22,876 nucleotides of DNA, taken from IMG/VR virus record IMGVR_UViG_3300031772_003421, positions 1 through 22,876 of that record. One strand, given 5' to 3'. Shown piece by piece: positions 21,351-22,876 of the stretch. How positions within the stretch are numbered: position 1 is the first letter of the stretch; each line of letters starts with the position of its first letter. Under the pieces are notes generated by a model. The model was given only the letters and a program-made list of their open reading frames with translations. It made no database searches and was not told the DNA's origin. The stretch comes from a virus. The position numbers were made by a program, and so were the translations under genes.

Positions 21351-21869
21351 ATGGTAAATGGAAAGAGCAAGGGAGCGTCATTCGAGAGACTCGTCTGCAA
21401 ACACCTATCGCTGTGGGTCACAAACGGGAAGAAGGAGGACGTGTTTTGGAGAAGCGCCATGAGCGGGGGGCGCGCCACACTCCTTCAGCGCAAAGGCAAG
21501 GCGGCACAGAACAGTGCGGGGGACATCACCGCGACGGGAGAGGAGGGGCACCGGCTCACCGACAAGTACTTCATCGAGTGCAAGGCCTACCGCATCCTTG
21601 ACATCATTCCTTTCGTGTTGGGGATGAAGCGCGGGGCACTGTGGAAGTTCTGGACAGAAGCGTGCAAGCAAGCAGAGCTTCACAACAAATCACCGCTCCT
21701 GATTGCAAAGCAGAACGGGCTCAAACCGTTGGCCATCTCTTACATCGGGGCCCACTCACCGGAGCGTTGCACCCTTTCCGTCATCGCCTCTGGAAGTGGG
21801 GCGTCGTTGTTTTGGTTCGACGAACTCTTCCCCCTCTCAACCACCAAACCGAAAGTGAGGAAGAAATGA
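21351..21869 (+). CDS. PDDEXK-type nuclease, Holliday-junction-resolvase-like
   Basis: A 172-residue protein. SKGASFERLVCKHLSLWV is the N-terminal helix usual in phage PDDEXK nucleases ('GR.fEr.v...L'). AGDITATGEEGHRLTDKYFIECKAYRILDI supplies the catalytic Asp and the E-x-K pair (ECK) of the core. The C-terminal WTEACKQAELHNKSPLLIAKQNG fits the 'P.li.k.n' strand and helix of such nucleases. It would cut recombination or replication intermediates, consistent with recA and ssb next door; the exact substrate is inference. ATG 21351 is preceded by GGGAGGAACT. The frame is open upstream through the leader, including an ATG at 21324, but that has no ribosome site. Confidence 0.75.
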   Translation: MVNGKSKGASFERLVCKHLSLWVTNGKKEDVFWRSAMSGGRATLLQRKGKAAQNSAGDITATGEEGHRLTDKYFIECKAYRILDIIPFVLGMKRGALWKFWTEACKQAELHNKSPLLIAKQNGLKPLAISYIGAHSPERCTLSVIASGSGASLFWFDELFPLSTTKPKVRKK

Positions 21870-22189
21870 CAGGAGTGGAGAAAATCCAAGAGGAGCGATT
21901 GAGACAAATCTCCTCGGAAGGTTGGACCCCGGAACATGACGATGAACACGATGACGAATCCTTGGCTTGGGCGGCGGTGTGCTTCGCCGCGCCGGGGGAG
22001 GTATTCGTGCGTTCCGAGTATCACTTCTATGATCCCTGGCCCGACTCTTGGGCAGAACGGTGGGACAAGAGAATTGACAAGCACGGCACCCCTGTCCCTC
22101 AAACCAAAGCACACCGCATTCATCTCTTGACAATTGCAGGGGCACTGTGCGCGGCTGAGATCGACAGGCTAGAAAGGATCAAGGAATGA
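21866..22189 (+). CDS. Small conserved phage protein with GWTPEHDDEH motif
   Basis: A 107-residue protein starting at ATG 21866, overlapping the nuclease stop, with GTGAGGAAG before it. It contains VEKIQEERLRQISSEGW, TPEHDDEHDDESLAWAAVCFAA, WPDSWAERWDKR and RIHLLTIAGALCAAEIDRLER. This is a very common phage family ('I..ER.RQi..eGwt.eHDdeH..geLa.AA.cYa......w..W......R..L.kAgALi.AEIeRl.R') whose function is not established. The acidic His/Asp motif could bind metal, but that is a guess. Confidence 0.75.
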   Translation: MTGVEKIQEERLRQISSEGWTPEHDDEHDDESLAWAAVCFAAPGEVFVRSEYHFYDPWPDSWAERWDKRIDKHGTPVPQTKAHRIHLLTIAGALCAAEIDRLERIKE

Positions 22190-22413
22190 CCAAACACGTT
22201 TTCGAAGTCCATGAGGACTGCTACATCCAGCACTGTTCTGTGTGCGATGGGGGGCTTGCGATCTGCACCGTGTGCGGACTCATCGAAGGCAGCCTCACCA
22301 CAGACTGCCCGGGCGAGGATTGTTGGCTCGCTCGGGGGGATGCCATCTACGCAGGGAAGATCGACTTCCGCGAAGGGGCGTGGGTCGCCTTACCTTCTCC
22401 GCATGCACCATGA
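22186..22413 (+). CDS. Small zinc-binding-like phage protein (CTVCGxxEGSLTTDC)
   Basis: A 75-residue protein with CSVC (17-20), CTVC (27-30) and TTDCPGEDC (39-47), enough cysteines for a zinc site. CTVCGLIEGSLTTDCPGE, then AIYAGKIDFREGAWV, matches a frequent small phage family ('CxvCg..EGsLttdCpG......vyaG.lDf..g.W'). Role unknown. ATG overlaps the previous stop. The first 16 codons contain the stretch that is copied into the next gene. Confidence 0.7.
   Translation: MTKHVFEVHEDCYIQHCSVCDGGLAICTVCGLIEGSLTTDCPGEDCWLARGDAIYAGKIDFREGAWVALPSPHAP
22189..22230 (+). repeat. Direct repeat copy A (42 bases)
   Basis: These bases in the start of the zinc-type gene match 22437-22478 at 38 of 42 positions. 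The encoded TKHVFEVHEDCYIQ becomes TKHIFEVHEGCYIQ in the second copy. Confidence 0.85.
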
Positions 22414-22876
22414 CCAAGACCGAAAGTGAGAAAGAGACCAAACACATCTTCGAAGTCCATGAGGGCTGCTACATCCAACTGACCAAGACCGAAAACATGT
22501 CCTCCATCATCATCAGCGACCTCCACCTCACCGACCGCCCTCTTGATGCTTACCGCTGGGGGGTGTTTGAGCAAATCGCCAACCTTTCCAAGCAGCACGG
22601 GGCAGACACACTCCTTGTGTTGGGAGACCTCTGCGAAATGCGTGACAACCACTCATCCAAACTTGTGAACGCCGTTGTAGACAGTTTTTATAGACTGCGC
22701 AAGACTTCCCGCATCGACGAGATTTTCTTCCTGCGGGGCAATCATGATGGTGTCGATCCGGAGCACCCGTTCTTCCACTTCTTGCGCCGCTTACCCTGGG
22801 CGAAGTTCTTCACCGAACCCACGTTTGTCGAGCGCTTGAAGGAGAACTGGTTGTTCCTTCCGCACTCAAAAGACCC
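22410..22876 (+). CDS. Metallophosphoesterase (partial, runs off the window)
   Basis: The frame is open from ATG 22410 to the window end (155 codons). After a 29-residue leader it shows IIISDLHLTD (metal-binding DxH), VLGDLCEMRD (the GDxxxxxD site) and FLRGNHDGVD (GNHD), the first three motifs of calcineurin-like phosphoesterases; the C-terminal His motifs lie beyond the window. The protein could cleave phosphodiesters in nucleic acids or nucleotides; the substrate is not visible. ATG 22410 couples to the previous stop. An alternative ATG at 22497 starts MSSIIISDLHLTD, directly before the domain. The leader carries an insert derived from the previous gene. Confidence 0.8.
   Translation, partial: MTKTESEKETKHIFEVHEGCYIQLTKTENMSSIIISDLHLTDRPLDAYRWGVFEQIANLSKQHGADTLLVLGDLCEMRDNHSSKLVNAVVDSFYRLRKTSRIDEIFFLRGNHDGVDPEHPFFHFLRRLPWAKFFTEPTFVERLKENWLFLPHSKD
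22411..22494 (+). repeat. Direct repeat copy B inside a 15-base direct repeat pair
   Basis: TGACCAAGACCGAAA occurs at 22411-22425 and again at 22480-22494, 69 bases apart (23 codons). Copy B of the 42-base repeat (22437-22478) lies between them. The arrangement reads as an in-frame 69-base insertion or templated duplication at the start of the phosphoesterase gene. Confidence 0.8.

Noticed and set aside
1-22876. CRISPR array, tRNA or rRNA genes, insertion sequence
   Set aside because: No regularly spaced repeats, no cloverleaf that I could trace, no transposase and no terminal inverted repeats were found by reading. A tRNA scan would settle the RNA question.

Overview
The window looks like part of the DNA-replication and DNA-modification region of a tailed double-stranded DNA phage (or a prophage or metagenomic phage contig) that infects a bacterium. 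Every gene I can support is on the + strand. Genes are packed with almost no spacers, and many neighbours share start/stop overlaps of the ATGA, GTGA or TGATG type, often behind AGGAGG-like ribosome sites. The content is replication and nucleotide metabolism plus many small orphan proteins, with no ribosomal, tRNA or housekeeping genes. The host cannot be named from the sequence. Most of the window is GC-rich (sampled lines about 60-63% GC), but about 9.6-14.1 kb is clearly poorer (sampled lines about 42-50%).

Layout. 1-1.8 kb: small phage proteins, including a macro-like A1S_2505-type protein and a DUF3102-like protein. 1.8-3.2 kb: QueE, a radical-SAM enzyme interrupted by a 202-residue intein placed exactly before the third cysteine of its iron-sulfur motif. 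3.2-8 kb: DnaB-like helicase, SNF2-type helicase, three tiny genes, a zinc-ribbon/TOPRIM primase and a small orphan. 8-9.6 kb: an orphan, QueD and a Lys/Ala-rich DNA-binding-like protein. 9.6-14.1 kb: FolE, a SAM methyltransferase, QueC, an unknown 167-residue protein, a DpdA-like transglycosylase and a DnaN-like sliding clamp. 14.1-17.8 kb: family A DNA polymerase with an N-terminal uracil-DNA-glycosylase-like domain, a 34-codon NUMOD4 remnant of a homing endonuclease, and a DnaX-like clamp loader. 17.8-21.9 kb: small proteins, a gp32-like single-strand binding protein, a RecA/UvsX-like recombinase and a PDDEXK nuclease. 21.9 kb to the end: two small phage proteins and a metallophosphoesterase cut by the window edge.

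How the genes fit together. FolE, QueD, QueE and QueC form the complete route from GTP to preQ0, and DpdA-type enzymes exchange guanine in DNA for a 7-deazaguanine base. The phage therefore probably carries 7-deazaguanine-modified DNA, a known anti-restriction strategy. No QueF is seen, so preQ0 or something derived from it is the likely base. A methyltransferase and an unknown protein inside the same gene run could modify it further. The helicase, primase, polymerase, clamp, clamp loader, SSB, recombinase and nuclease make a nearly self-sufficient replication and recombination set.

The most unusual items are the intein inside the QueE cluster motif (with a cysteine at -3 that could make splicing redox-sensitive), a palindromic repeat found both between ssb and recA and in frame inside the primase linker, the polymerase-fused UDG domain that has lost its motif-2 histidine, the NUMOD4 remnant, and a 69-nt in-frame insertion at the start of the phosphoesterase gene derived from the gene before it.
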